Source: Hemileia vastatrix
Lineage: Eukaryota > Basidiomycota > Pucciniomycetes > Pucciniales > Zaghouaniaceae
DNA: 64,000 nucleotides
Direction: 5' to 3'
NCBI GenBank assembly: GCA_030280995.1
Contig: JASXTE010000008.1
Location: 16,072,212-16,136,211 of the forward strand
Shown: piece after piece, positions 10,438 to 21,403 of the stretch
Layout: every line of letters starts with the position of its first letter
Numbering within the stretch: the first letter of the stretch is position 1
Translations under genes and position numbers: made by a program
Notes under the pieces: generated by a model
Told to the model about the DNA's origin: nothing
Seen by the model: the letters and a program-made list of their open reading frames with translations, nothing else
Database searches by the model: none

Positions 10438-11294
10438 TTTCAGTGTATGCTAGAAAATAGGTATGATTTAATAGTAAATATTAATGGTCCAGCTACTTAA
10501 AAATAAATGATTTATGGATTAGACCTCAAGGAAAGAATAATAAAACTATTATACTCAATTTTTAACTTAAATATTTGGATTGGTGTGTGCTAGTGGTGGA
10601 AAATAGACTAATAAAATATTGTTATAGCTAGTATAAAGATAAAATAAATATATGAGGGCTTTAAAATATATTTATATAAGCTAATAATTTTTTTTATTTT
10701 TTAATTGATGTGTATTAACTAAGTGATGTCTAATAACCGGCCAAATCCTCTGTTACTTATACCAAATTCCACTGGAGTGCACAGACCCTCAGTCCAAATA
10801 ATTCCATTACTATCCCCAGAAATTAGAGCACTGTGAGTTCTCATCACTCCCAAATGGTTTCCAATTCAAGAAGTTTAAACACCCAGACATCCATCACAAT
10901 TATTGATATCATACACCCATACCATCGATAGAGAAAGCAGTTAAAAGAATATACCATAAGGAAACAGGTAAAAGAACTCATCCAAAAAGAATTAAACAAA
11001 ACCCAAAGCAACTAAAGGAAGCAAATAAAGCTTCAAAGCCCCAAATAATATTCCTAAGCCTCCACATTGACCCAGTAATCATATCCCAGCCCATAAATAT
11101 GTGAAAATCCATTGAAGGAAGCAGATTATGTTGTCCAAACTAGATATATGCATATGTAAAAGGAGTGTATGCTTGTGTAGGCATTGTGAGTCCATTTAAT
11201 ATGTCCATATGACTCAAAAGAAGTGTAAAAATAAAGCTTATAGGATATCTAGAGGGAAAAAACTGCATATAGACCTATATATACATAGTATAAC
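10438..11294 (-). repeat. LTR of element E, first part
   Basis: This matches A's LTR with frequent substitutions, for example TGGTCCAGCTACTTA against TGGTCCTACTACTTA and the CCACTGGAGTGCACAGACC landmark at 10772-10792. It is cut at 11294, inside the stretch that in intact LTRs reads into CATATTTCACTG, and resumes at 20959. Confidence 0.8.
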
Positions 11295-12471
11295 TGTCAG
11301 TACAGTCTAGTATATAAGTATGATATAATAGTGTTATTTTATGGTCCTACTACTTATTAATAAATGATTTAGTGATTAAACCTCAGGGGAAGACTAATAG
11401 AATAGTTATACTCAATTTAAACTCACAATACTTGGATTTAAATGCGTGCTAGTGGTGGAAAATAGAAGAATAAAATATAGTTATAGCTTTTATAAAGATA
11501 ATATCAATTTATAAGGGCTTTATAATATATTTCTGAATGTTAATAATTGTAGTGTAATGTTTATTTGAAGTGTAGTAATTGAATGATTATAATAAACCGT
11601 CAAAATCCCTCCTTACTTATACCCAAATCCACTGGAGTGCACAGACCTTCAATCCAGATGATGTCACTGCTATCCCCGGCAATTACAGCACTGTGAGGGC
11701 CCATCACCTCCCCATGGCGTCCACTTCAAGCAGTTTCAACACCCAGACCTCCAGTAAGGACCCTCCATCACTATTAATAATAACACAGAGTCATACCATA
11801 AATAGAAATCCCAGATAAAAACGGATACCATAAAGAAACAGGTAAAATAAAAGATCAAAAAGAGATTTAATGAAACTAAAAGCATATAAAGGAAACAAAT
11901 AAAATGTCCAAGCCCCCAATAACATCCCCAAGCATCCACATTAACCCAAAAACATATTTCCAACCCATAAATCCGTGAATAACCATCCAAGGAAGTAATT
12001 TTAGTTGTCCAAACTGGGTGTATGTGCCTGATATAGGTGTCTATGCTTCTGTAGGCGTTGTGAGTCCACTGATTTCGTCCATATGACCTAAAATAAGCAG
12101 AAAAACAAAGGTTATAGGCTATTAAGGGGCTAAAACCCACTTATATACCTAAATATACATAATATACTGCATATTTCACTGAATATGAGATTTATGTATA
12201 CATATAAGCTTATGTATGTCAATAATTACTTCATATCACTTAAGATAAGTATATTATGACTCCATTAACACCTTAATAAATATTATTAGGCCATGGATAA
12301 GCTATTTAAACTATTATAAATTATATAATAGAATAATAATTATATATATATATCATAAAATAATATATATTATTATTTTAACCTTATTTTTAAGATATAA
12401 GCTTAATCTAGTTAAGGTTATCTTATTTTAAGCATAAGAAATACTCAGTCCTAAGGATATTTAGGCTGACA
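11295..12471 (-). repeat. 3' LTR of element A
   Basis: 1177 bp with TGTCAG/CTGACA ends. It is identical by eye to 18969-20145 except for one base. It contains small fortuitous open frames in both copies (for example 11579-11818 and 11736-12140), which I do not regard as genes. Confidence 0.95.
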
Positions 12472-12589
12472 CTCCCTCACCCCAAAAAAAACAATAAAAA
12501 AAAATGTTAAGACATTTTAATTAATCTTAAGGAATGAAATAAAAAATAAAAAAAATAATTTCTATAATACATATACTGAATGAACAGTA

Positions 12590-15500
12590 TTATTTAGATT
12601 TAAATTTTTTCAAGAGATTTTTAAGATCAGAGATTTCATTTTCTGGAATCCACTGGTCATATTCACTTGATTTATTTTTAAATCTTAGTAGATACTCAAC
12701 TCCCTTTTCTTTAGTAAGGTGTCTCTTTTTAAGTATCTTTTCAATTTCTGCTTTTTCCACTATTTCTTCAGGTTGCTTTTTATGCCTTCCTGATCTTCTT
12801 GGAAAGAGAGCAGTATCATTAGAATGGTATGGTTTTATAAGAGAAATAGGAAATACTGGATGTTTTCTATCATAAGGTGCATATAGAATAACCTCAACAG
12901 CATTATTACCAACCATCTTTTTAACTTCAAATGGTCCAATGAATGGATCCTTCAATTTAACATTACCATTTAAATTGAAATGTAGCGTTGAAATAAGGAC
13001 TTCATCACCCTCTTTGAACATTTGTTCTTTATGGGCTTTATCCCATCTTTTCTTTTCATACTCAAAAGCCTTATTTATACATTCTTGAGCATGTTTTCTG
13101 CATAATTCTTGCATCTGAAGAAAAGATTTAGTACCTGGATGAATATCCAATCTAGGTAACTTATTAAGAGTTTTAGCAGGGGTATTAGGTACATAACCCA
13201 ACCATAACTCAAATGGCTTTTTGCCAGTGACAGAATGTACTGTACTATTATATGCAAATTCTAAACCTGGGATAAGGGTTACCCAATCATGCGTGAATTT
13301 GTCATTGTCTTTAAAATTAAGACCAAAAGCACAGTATCTTCTTATCATATCTTCTAAGGTTTGTATCATTCTCTCTGCTAGCCCATCAGTTTGTGGATGG
13401 TGTGCTGTAGAAAGTTTTAATTGACACCCTGAAACATCCATAAGTGACGTCCAGAACTCAGAAGTAAATTTAGGATCTCTGTCAGAAACTATTGCTTTGG
13501 GGAAACCTGCTGTATTTAACATTTGTGTCCACCATAAAAAAGCTAAGTCCTTTGCAGAAACCTCTTTGTGGGTAGGAATAAATTTACACATCTTTGTAAA
13601 TCTATCTACAATTACCCAGCAGGAGTTATAACTCTTATGCCCTGCTATTGGCAAACCTGTTACGAAGTCCATGTTAATGATTTCCCATGGAGCTTTTGGT
13701 TGCTCAATTTGTTGTAATAAACCAGCTCTTTTTCCTGTTAATCTTTTAGATTTTTGACAAGAATCACATGTTTCAACATATTTCTGAACATCCTCAGACA
13801 TGTTAATCCACCAAGCTGTGTTTTTTACTCTGGTTAATGTTTTATGGTAGTCAAAATGACCTGCTAATATATCATCATGACATATACTTAACATTAACTC
13901 CTTCATTGAAGGGGGAATTACAATTACATTACTTAATTTTTTCCTGTAATATATAAAACCATCCTCAATGGAAAATTTTCCTTTCTCTAATGCCTCTTTA
14001 TACTTATCTGGTAATGTTTTTATTAAAACATTCATTGAAGCATTAGATGGATCATTTAATATTGTAGTTAATTTACTTAAGTCAGGATCTGAATTATAAT
14101 TATCAAGAATTGATTGCATAAATTCATCCTCAAGATCTACAATATAAATGCCATAAATGTTAATAATCTCTGACTCAGGAACATAAGCAGGATTATCATC
14201 ATTATTAGGCAGAGGTACTCTAGATAACAGATCTACATTAGAGTGCAAGGTTCCTGCTCTATGTGTAATAGTCATCCGTCCTCTGTATTCTTGTACAGCT
14301 AATTGCCATCTAAACATGTGTCTATTAGGAGTTTTCATGTTTAAGAGTGACTTAACTGCACTACAGTCAGTTATTAACTCAAATTTTTGGTCTTCAAGGT
14401 AATAATGTAGCTTTTCAAGAGCCCATACTACTGCCAAACATTCAAGTTGAGTAGCACCATATTTTAATTCACCACTTCTCAGAGTACGTGAAATATAGCA
14501 GATTACTACTTCTGACATTTTACCTTCAATAAGTTGTTTTTGATGCAAAGCAGCACCCAGTCCAATAAAACTTGCATCTGTATATAATACAAAAGGTAAT
14601 TGGAAATCTGGTAATCCCAAGATAGGAGCTGTCATTAAACATTCTTTCAACTTATTAAAAGCTTGTTGTCTTTCATTATTCCAAATGAAAGCTTCTGATT
14701 TCTTTATCAGTGTGGTCAGTGGTGCAGCAATTGATTGGTAGTTTTTTATATATTGTCTATAATAACCACACATTCCAAGAAAAGATTGTACATCCTTTAC
14801 ATTTTGAGGAATGCCAATATTCTTTATTGCAGCCACTTTATTTTGGTCTACACATATTTGTAAGCCAGATACAATATGACCAAGCACCTTTAAAGATTCA
14901 AACCCAAATTTACATTTTTTCAATGCAAGGGTCATTTTTATTTCATCCATTTTCTGAAATACTTTCCTTAAATGGATTAAGTGTTCATCAAAAGTTTTAG
15001 AGAACACTATGATGTCATCAATGTATACCATTAACCATCCCTCAATCATTTCATTATGGAATGTTATATCCATTAACTTTTGAAATACTGATGGAGCATT
15101 CTTTGGTCCAAATGGCATTCTGACATACTTATAAATTCCCATGTGTGTTGTTATCAACAAAAAGTTCTGTGAATTCTTTTCAACAGGAATTTGATGGTAC
15201 CCTTTATTTCCATCTAGGCAACTTATATATTTAGCACCTTTAAGGGTAGCATGTATAGAGGCAATCCTTGGCAAGGGATAAATATCATCTACTGTAAATG
15301 TATTTAATGCTCTATAATCACCGCACAGTCTTGCTTTATCTTGTTCATAAGAAATCAGCACTGGTGATATTACACAATATTTTGGTGTAGTTTCAACCTT
15401 CTCAAGAATGTTCATTTTTAATAACATCTTAATATTATCCTCTATGTCTTTCCTCTTCATTGGTGAAGCAGGGTATGGTTTCTTTTTAAGACTAGCAGGA

Positions 15501-18457
15501 ATATTATCCATGTCACAGGTTAAACTAATTTTCATTTCATGATCTTTTACAAGGCCAAGTTCATTTGTACCATGTGCAAAAGCCATTGGAAAAGCTTTAA
15601 TTAATTCCAAAATATTATCTCTCTCAGTTTCACTTATCTGAGTGCCAAATGATGCTTTTGAAATTTCTGTTTCCAGAAGTTCCATCTCATTGGATTCTCT
15701 TCCTTTAGACGGGGAATTTGTTACTGACTCAATGTGTAAGACTGTGTTAAAAGAATTTATTTTAAATTTCCTTTTACCATTCATGCCAATTGTAAAATTA
15801 TTATTAGCAGGGTCTAATTTTACACCAAATTTAGTCAGAATATCATTTCCAATGATAAAACAGTTACTACAATTTGTATTATCCATTACTACAAAGTCAC
15901 AAGTTACCCTTACATAACCATGTTGGTGTTTGAAGAAAACAGCAGCTTTGTATTTACCAATGGGGTGTAGTACTGATCCAAAACCTCTCCAATTTTTATT
16001 CTGAAGTGGTTCAAGCTTAAACTTGTATTCACTATCAATTTTCTGTAATGTATTAGTGGAAACAACAGAACCAGCAGCTCCTGTGTCTAATACTATATTA
16101 ACATTTTCACCAGAAATGATGGCTGGAACCGTGATAGGTGTCATTTTAAAGTTATCAGCTTGTATATCCTTAATGATTTCAGCATCCTCAAAATTCATTA
16201 AAGATTCATTTGAGTCCATATTTAATATTGGATTTTCAAAGATGGACAAATCATCTTCCAACATACAGACTTCATTTTCATCACTATATGAGATATTGCT
16301 GTCATAATCACTTGATTCTTTACTTTTTTCAGTTTCAGTTTCAGATTCACGTTGATTTTCAACAATATTTATGTTTTTCTCACATTTGTGACCTTTTACC
16401 CAAGGTTTGTTACACTTATAACAAGTATTTGTTTCATACTTTTTAGGTACTACAGGTGCAGTAGGTTTTTTCTGCTTCTCCTGAAGTGTTTTTGAATTCT
16501 GAGTTTTTACAGGTTCAACATTTTGCTTATAAGTGGAATACCTTGATTCATACTTATGGTTCAATAATATTTCATTGCAAATATTAATAAAGTCAGAATA
16601 TTCAGTAACATTTAATGTTCTAGCTACAACAATGTCTCTGACAGATATAGGTAATTTGTATATTATCTTATCTTTCCATAAGTTAAAATCCATATGAGGC
16701 TCAATGGCTTTTAATATTTTGTTTAAATTCATTAAAAATACCATAGGTTTGTCACCATTCAACGGATTATACCTAGTCTTCTCATACAGTCTCTGCTGAG
16801 TAAGCCTGAATTTAGAACCTCCAAATTGTTTTTCAATAAGTTGTTTCCATTCAGCCCAAGAGTAGTCTCTACCCTCACTTAAGACAGCTTCAAACCATAA
16901 TAAAGCAACATCCTTAAATAAAGAAATTAATTTTGATGTTATCTCTTCATCTGGTAACTTATATGAGAATTTCAAGTTGTCAATTCTTTGAATAAAATGT
17001 TGCCAATCAGAGCTGGCTTCCCCATCATAAGTTGGGTACTGATCTATCTTAGGCCAGTTCTTCTGATTGGATTTTATCTCACTAATCTTAGGTAAATTCA
17101 ACAACTCATTTACTTTTGATAAATGGTCTTGTATTTCTTCCTGCACGGATTTGTGACTTACATTTTCAGATTTGACACTACCACCAGATGGTTTTAATTG
17201 TGGTGGTATAGGGAAGGAAGGAGATTCACTTTTGCCAATGAAAGGATTATTATTACATTGATTATACTTATGATTATCCTGGTTCATTAGTAGATTGGCA
17301 GTTTCAATCTCAACTTTAGTCAATCTTTGTAGCAACTCAGAGACACTTTGATTTGTCTGTGCAAAAGATAACTTTGTTCTTGATTCAGTCTTTAATAAGT
17401 GTGTTTCATATAATTTTTCTAACTCACAAAATTTGTTTGAAAGGTCATTATATTTATTACTCAATGAATCATATTTAAGAGTTAGAGACAAATGTTCTTT
17501 CTCTAATTCTTTATTACGTGTTGCTAATTGAGAAATGTTCAATGTTAAGGATGAAATTGTATCACTAGTGAGCTTAACTGTCTGTTCCTCACAATCAGTC
17601 ATTCTATTCCACAATGCTGAAACAATTCTATGGACAGTTGGATTATTGTTAAAATATTCCATGTCCTCCTTTTCAATTCTCTCACTCTCCTGTGAAGTAC
17701 TCATCTCACTAGTAGGTGGTTGCAACTGAGGATTAACTGTATTATCATTGTATATAGTACTGTTATTATGGATAAAAGACAAGTCAGGTGTATCTACTCT
17801 AAAACCCAAATTTCTTAAATCCTCCTCTATTTTTTGTACAGATTTAACATCAATAGAATTACCTATATTGTAATTATCAGTATTATGTCTAATCTGAGAG
17901 GGTAAGTTACTTACCAAGGGATGGTTGCCAGGCCTGATTTTTGGCGCTTTTTTCCCTTGTAAGGGTGAGCTGAGGAAGTCAGATGAGGGGGCGGATCCCT
18001 GTTGCAACTGTGGCTTGTCCACTGTTGGTGAAACCAGTCCCATTTCCATTTGTCTACCAGGATTTTCTCCTGGGAGTGAGTGGACCCTCCTTGGATAGGG
18101 GGTTGCTGATTTGATTGACTGGGCTGGCCTCCCTTTAATTCTGCCATTGCCTGATTCATCTGCTGAAATCCTACCTTGCAATTGTTTTGCAACTGCTCTA
18201 CTTCTTTGAACATGAGAGATTTTGATTCCTCTAGCTTCAGAACCTGTTTGGCCAGATGGGACAGTTGATCCTGAAGAGGAGGAGACGTCTTTTTGATAGT
18301 TATCTTTTTTAAGAGGGCGTCCTTTTCCTCTACACTCATGCTTTCTGGTTGGGGGTACTGTTGTCCCTCCATGGTGATGTCCTGGAAAGTTTTTATTAGC
18401 TTTAGACCTGGTATTATAAGCAGGCTGTTCACTTACACTATCCTGAGGAGCACTCAT
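12590..18457 (-). CDS. Gag-Pol polyprotein of chromovirus A (1955 aa, intact)
   Basis: One frame encodes everything needed for retrotransposition. In order: a low-complexity basic N-terminus (1-180); a coiled-coil region (about 290-390); the Gag capsid-like core (about 460-620, with YPTYDGEASSDWQHFIQRI); a zinc knuckle CYKCNKPWVKGHKC (about 677-690); an aspartic protease with LDTGAAGSV (about 787-795); a reverse transcriptase with YIDDIIVF (about 1142); an RNase H starting LYTDAS (about 1291); an integrase with an HHCC finger (about 1525-1570) and catalytic D, D, E in NMDFVTG (about 1594), VSDRDPKF (about 1659) and GLAERMIQ (about 1694); and a C-terminal chromodomain (about 1896-1955, with YLLRF and WIPENEI). 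The chromodomain is known to steer chromoviruses to modified histones. Fusion of gag and pol in one frame means that no frameshift is needed. All catalytic residues are present. Confidence 0.97.
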   Translation of the reverse strand: MSAPQDSVSEQPAYNTRSKANKNFPGHHHGGTTVPPTRKHECRGKGRPLKKDNYQKDVSSSSGSTVPSGQTGSEARGIKISHVQRSRAVAKQLQGRISADESGNGRIKGRPAQSIKSATPYPRRVHSLPGENPGRQMEMGLVSPTVDKPQLQQGSAPSSDFLSSPLQGKKAPKIRPGNHPLVSNLPSQIRHNTDNYNIGNSIDVKSVQKIEEDLRNLGFRVDTPDLSFIHNNSTIYNDNTVNPQLQPPTSEMSTSQESERIEKEDMEYFNNNPTVHRIVSALWNRMTDCEEQTVKLTSDTISSLTLNISQLATRNKELEKEHLSLTLKYDSLSNKYNDLSNKFCELEKLYETHLLKTESRTKLSFAQTNQSVSELLQRLTKVEIETANLLMNQDNHKYNQCNNNPFIGKSESPSFPIPPQLKPSGGSVKSENVSHKSVQEEIQDHLSKVNELLNLPKISEIKSNQKNWPKIDQYPTYDGEASSDWQHFIQRIDNLKFSYKLPDEEITSKLISLFKDVALLWFEAVLSEGRDYSWAEWKQLIEKQFGGSKFRLTQQRLYEKTRYNPLNGDKPMVFLMNLNKILKAIEPHMDFNLWKDKIIYKLPISVRDIVVARTLNVTEYSDFINICNEILLNHKYESRYSTYKQNVEPVKTQNSKTLQEKQKKPTAPVVPKKYETNTCYKCNKPWVKGHKCEKNINIVENQRESETETEKSKESSDYDSNISYSDENEVCMLEDDLSIFENPILNMDSNESLMNFEDAEIIKDIQADNFKMTPITVPAIISGENVNIVLDTGAAGSVVSTNTLQKIDSEYKFKLEPLQNKNWRGFGSVLHPIGKYKAAVFFKHQHGYVRVTCDFVVMDNTNCSNCFIIGNDILTKFGVKLDPANNNFTIGMNGKRKFKINSFNTVLHIESVTNSPSKGRESNEMELLETEISKASFGTQISETERDNILELIKAFPMAFAHGTNELGLVKDHEMKISLTCDMDNIPASLKKKPYPASPMKRKDIEDNIKMLLKMNILEKVETTPKYCVISPVLISYEQDKARLCGDYRALNTFTVDDIYPLPRIASIHATLKGAKYISCLDGNKGYHQIPVEKNSQNFLLITTHMGIYKYVRMPFGPKNAPSVFQKLMDITFHNEMIEGWLMVYIDDIIVFSKTFDEHLIHLRKVFQKMDEIKMTLALKKCKFGFESLKVLGHIVSGLQICVDQNKVAAIKNIGIPQNVKDVQSFLGMCGYYRQYIKNYQSIAAPLTTLIKKSEAFIWNNERQQAFNKLKECLMTAPILGLPDFQLPFVLYTDASFIGLGAALHQKQLIEGKMSEVVICYISRTLRSGELKYGATQLECLAVVWALEKLHYYLEDQKFELITDCSAVKSLLNMKTPNRHMFRWQLAVQEYRGRMTITHRAGTLHSNVDLLSRVPLPNNDDNPAYVPESEIINIYGIYIVDLEDEFMQSILDNYNSDPDLSKLTTILNDPSNASMNVLIKTLPDKYKEALEKGKFSIEDGFIYYRKKLSNVIVIPPSMKELMLSICHDDILAGHFDYHKTLTRVKNTAWWINMSEDVQKYVETCDSCQKSKRLTGKRAGLLQQIEQPKAPWEIINMDFVTGLPIAGHKSYNSCWVIVDRFTKMCKFIPTHKEVSAKDLAFLWWTQMLNTAGFPKAIVSDRDPKFTSEFWTSLMDVSGCQLKLSTAHHPQTDGLAERMIQTLEDMIRRYCAFGLNFKDNDKFTHDWVTLIPGLEFAYNSTVHSVTGKKPFELWLGYVPNTPAKTLNKLPRLDIHPGTKSFLQMQELCRKHAQECINKAFEYEKKRWDKAHKEQMFKEGDEVLISTLHFNLNGNVKLKDPFIGPFEVKKMVGNNAVEVILYAPYDRKHPVFPISLIKPYHSNDTALFPRRSGRHKKQPEEIVEKAEIEKILKKRHLTKEKGVEYLLRFKNKSSEYDQWIPENEISDLKNLLKKFKSK
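17911..18372 (-). CDS. Overlapping +1-frame ORF in gag (153 aa, coiled coil), candidate second gene
   Basis: Inside the gag start, in the +1 frame relative to Gag, an open frame begins MEGQQYPQPESMSVEEKD at 18372 (it stays open upstream to an ATG at 18432) and ends at 17911. It predicts a coiled coil (LSHLAKQVLKLEESKSLMF, then VEQLQNN) and a polar, basic tail (HPYKGKKRQKSG). The same product in the same +1 relation is recognisable in element G (62944-63402) and, more decayed, in B (about 32445-32890). By eye A and G agree better in this frame than in the Gag frame. It could be an accessory protein made by leaky scanning (the Gag ATG is 85 nt upstream) or the original Gag N-terminus. Its function is unknown to me. 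Confidence 0.55.
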   Translation of the reverse strand: MEGQQYPQPESMSVEEKDALLKKITIKKTSPPLQDQLSHLAKQVLKLEESKSLMFKEVEQLQNNCKVGFQQMNQAMAELKGGQPSQSNQQPPIQGGSTHSQEKILVDKWKWDWFHQQWTSHSCNRDPPPHLTSSAHPYKGKKRQKSGLATIPW

Positions 18458-18968
18458 ATTGTTCAGAATAACAATATTTTACGTCTACAAAAGGAAAAAA
18501 CTCTGTGGAATTAGTAGACAAAAGATATTAGTAATTATATTACTAATAAAAAAGCAATGGAGCTTACCCTGAATTTATATCTTTATTTATTTAAATAAAA
18601 TATAAGAAAAATTCGAAAAAATCTGTTAAAAATATAATAATAAGTTTAACTAGACCTCTATAAGGGTGAATAATTAGCTTACCAAGCTTTAGCCAAATAC
18701 CAATTTTATTGGGTGTTATATTGGTGTCCAAATACCAAGTGAAATTGGGTTTATATTGGGTACAGTTACTACTGTAAATATCTAATTTTTATGATAAAAA
18801 ATTAGTACAATTATTATAAGGGTTCTTTTCCGCAATCAATGAGCTATGATGACCCACTAATATGCCGCAGACCCAAATATTTGGTTAATTTTGAGTTGTA
18901 CTAAGGTAAAAATCACGTCCCAAGGCTTATACTAAATAATAAGTAAAATATAAGGAAAGACCCCCAAT
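18458..18968 (-). other. Untranslated leader and presumed primer-binding site of element A
   Basis: The 511 bp between the 5' LTR and the Gag start hold no gene. Directly next to the LTR the element strand reads ATTGGGGGTCTTTCC; the same sequence follows the LTR in G (62350-62364), and a variant (ATTGTGGAACTTTCC) follows it in B (31766). Its position fits a tRNA primer-binding site, but I cannot name the tRNA. Confidence 0.6.
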
Positions 18969-20145
18969 TGTCAGTACAGTCTAGTATATAAGTATGATAT
19001 AATAGTGTTATTTTATGGTCCTACTACTTATTAATAAATGATTTAGTGATTAAACCTCAGGGGAAGACTAATAGAATAGTTATACTCAATTTAAACTCAC
19101 AATACTTGGATTTAAATGCGTGCTAGTGGTGGAAAATAGAAGAATAAAATATAGTTATAGCTTTTATAAAGATAATATCAATTTATAAGGGCTTTATAAT
19201 ATATTTCTGAATGTTAATAATTGTAGTGTAATGTTTATTTGAAGTGTAGTAATTGAATGATTATAATAAACCGTCAAAATCCCTCCTTACTTATACCCAA
19301 ATCCACTGGAGTGCACAGACCTTCAATCCAGATGATGTCACTGCTATCCCCGGCAATTACAGCACTGTGAGGGCCCATCACCTCCCCATGGCGTCCACTT
19401 CAAGCAGTTTCAACACCCAGACCTCCAGTAAGGACCCTCCATCACTATTAATAATAACACAGAGTCATACCATAAATAGAAATCCCAGATAAAAACGGAT
19501 ACCATAAAGAAACAGGTAAAATAAAAGATCAAAAAGAGATTTAATGAAACTAAAAGCATATAAAGGAAACAAATAAAATGTCCAAGCCCCCAATAACATC
19601 CCCAAGCATCCACATTAACCCAAAAACATATTTCCAACCCATAAATCCGTGAATAACCATCCAAGGAAGTAATTTTAGTTGTCCAAACTGGGTGTATGCG
19701 CCTGATATAGGTGTCTATGCTTCTGTAGGCGTTGTGAGTCCACTGATTTCGTCCATATGACCTAAAATAAGCAGAAAAACAAAGGTTATAGGCTATTAAG
19801 GGGCTAAAACCCACTTATATACCTAAATATACATAATATACTGCATATTTCACTGAATATGAGATTTATGTATACATATAAGCTTATGTATGTCAATAAT
19901 TACTTCATATCACTTAAGATAAGTATATTATGACTCCATTAACACCTTAATAAATATTATTAGGCCATGGATAAGCTATTTAAACTATTATAAATTATAT
20001 AATAGAATAATAATTATATATATATATCATAAAATAATATATATTATTATTTTAACCTTATTTTTAAGATATAAGCTTAATCTAGTTAAGGTTATCTTAT
20101 TTTAAGCATAAGAAATACTCAGTCCTAAGGATATTTAGGCTGACA
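18969..20145 (-). repeat. 5' LTR of element A
   Basis: 1177 bp and the promoter-bearing LTR for the minus-strand element. It starts TGTCAG in + coordinates and ends CTGACA at 20145, followed by the ATAAC duplication. Confidence 0.95.
19811..19823 (-). promoter_or_regulatory. Probable TATA box in the 5' LTR of A
   Basis: On the element strand the LTR reads GGTATATAAGTGG here. The same motif is kept in G's 5' LTR (61499-61506) and in the other LTRs of the family. It is the best TATA-like sequence in the LTR and is orientated toward gag; the promoter role is inferred. Confidence 0.45.
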
Positions 20146-20150
20146 ATAAC

Positions 20151-20953
20151 TGTCACTGGACGACCTACGCACAAGGTTGAGGATGTTCCTATAAGTGAGA
20201 TCAGGAGTTTAGAGACTTCTTCAAAGCACAGAGGAATGATTCGAGGAAGTGATTCGAAGATGACTTGAAGGAAGAAATAATGCTTTGAATTATGTTCGAG
20301 AAGAATTCTAATATAATTTAAAGGTAATGTTAAAATTCTTAAAATCTCACGAAGGGTTGGAAACTCAATAATCAAAGGTTTTAGGATTTAGGAATGATTA
20401 CTGAGAAGATAAGGAAAAACACAATAATAATGATTTAACTTAAAACTTTTACCACTATTAACTATAAATATGTTTTATAATTTAATTCTAAAGAGTATTG
20501 AACCCAAAACCCAACCCCTTTTATATCCTTTACTCCTCCTCACATTGACCTCATACCCATCCACTATTCCACACACCACAGACCATTAAAATACATCCAT
20601 TACACCTGGACCCTCCTCACTAAAATCTGTTAACCCCTTAATCCTCCACTAACCATTCCGTCCATGCTCACTACCCCTTAATAATCCACAGACATTTTGT
20701 AAACCTTTTAATGTACTATTACATTGACTATTGCGCTGTGCGTTGCTTATTGAGAAAAAGACTAAGACACACTATTGAGAGATTGACTAATTTAGATTTA
20801 GAGTTTAGACTAGCGCGGTTGAATAGCGAGTACACAAAGGAAAGTCGCAGTTGCTATGGAGAATTGCTTTCTGCGCTTCGAGTATGGATTTAAAGCCTCT
20901 TATTATTGATTTAATGAGCTGCTTTTGCCTCGAGTGTCACGTGGCGCATGAAA
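20151..20953 (-). mobile_element. Solo LTR of the element C family
   Basis: It starts TGTCACTGGACGACC and ends GCATGAAA (mutated from GCGTGACA). It aligns throughout with the 809-bp LTRs of element C (34075-34883 and 41400-42208). It is flanked by ATAAC at 20146-20150 and 20954-20958, so its internal region was lost by LTR-LTR recombination. The left ATAAC is shared with element A. It is more diverged than C's LTRs, hence older. Confidence 0.85.
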
Positions 20954-20958
20954 ATAAC

Positions 20959-21263
20959 TGAATATTTCACTGAATATGGAGTTCATAAATACATATAAGC
21001 TTATGCATGTCTCTAATTAATTAATATCACTTGTTATAAGTACATTATGACTAAATAAGAACTTAAATAAGTATTATGGGTAAATGGATAAAATATAAAC
21101 TAATATAAGTCATATAATAGTATAATAAATATGTATATAAGTATAATGAGCTTATATATAAATATCATAACCATATATTTAACTTATAAGCACATTGAAA
21201 TTAAGGTCATATTATTTTAAACATAAGAAATACTCAGTCTTTGGGGGGATACCTATGCTGAGA
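20959..21263 (-). repeat. LTR of element E, second part
   Basis: TGAATATTTCACTGAATATGG onward matches the last 300 bp of A's LTR and ends in CTGAGA (mutated CTGACA) before a polypurine-type run (reverse strand GGAGTTAGGGAG). It rejoins the fragment ending at 11294. Confidence 0.8.
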
Positions 21264-21403
21264 CTCCCTAACTCCAAAAAAAAATTATAAAAAAATGCTA
21301 AGATATTTTTATTTTTATTTATTAAGGAAGAAGTGGATAAAAAATTATGTACATTTCTATATCACATATATTTTATTATTAACAGTATTATATGGTTTTA
21401 AAT

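Larger units (their letters stand above)
11290..20150 (-). mobile_element. Intact Ty3/gypsy chromovirus A with ATAAC target duplication
   Basis: Two 1177-bp LTRs (11295-12471 and 18969-20145) start TGTCAG and end CTGACA. By eye they differ at one base (T at about 12015, C at about 19699). The 5-bp duplication ATAAC is at 11290-11294 and 20146-20150. Between them is a single uninterrupted Gag-Pol frame. Purine-rich GGGGTGAGGGAG next to the 3' LTR (reverse strand, 12472-12483) is the likely polypurine tract. Near-identical LTRs and a complete ORF point to very recent transposition. It sits inside the LTR of its older relative E. Confidence 0.95.

Noticed and set aside
11579..12140. Open frames of 79 and 134 codons (also at 19253-19814)
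   Set aside because: They are identical in both LTRs only because the LTRs are identical. In the older LTRs (22359, 55063, 61175) these frames are broken.
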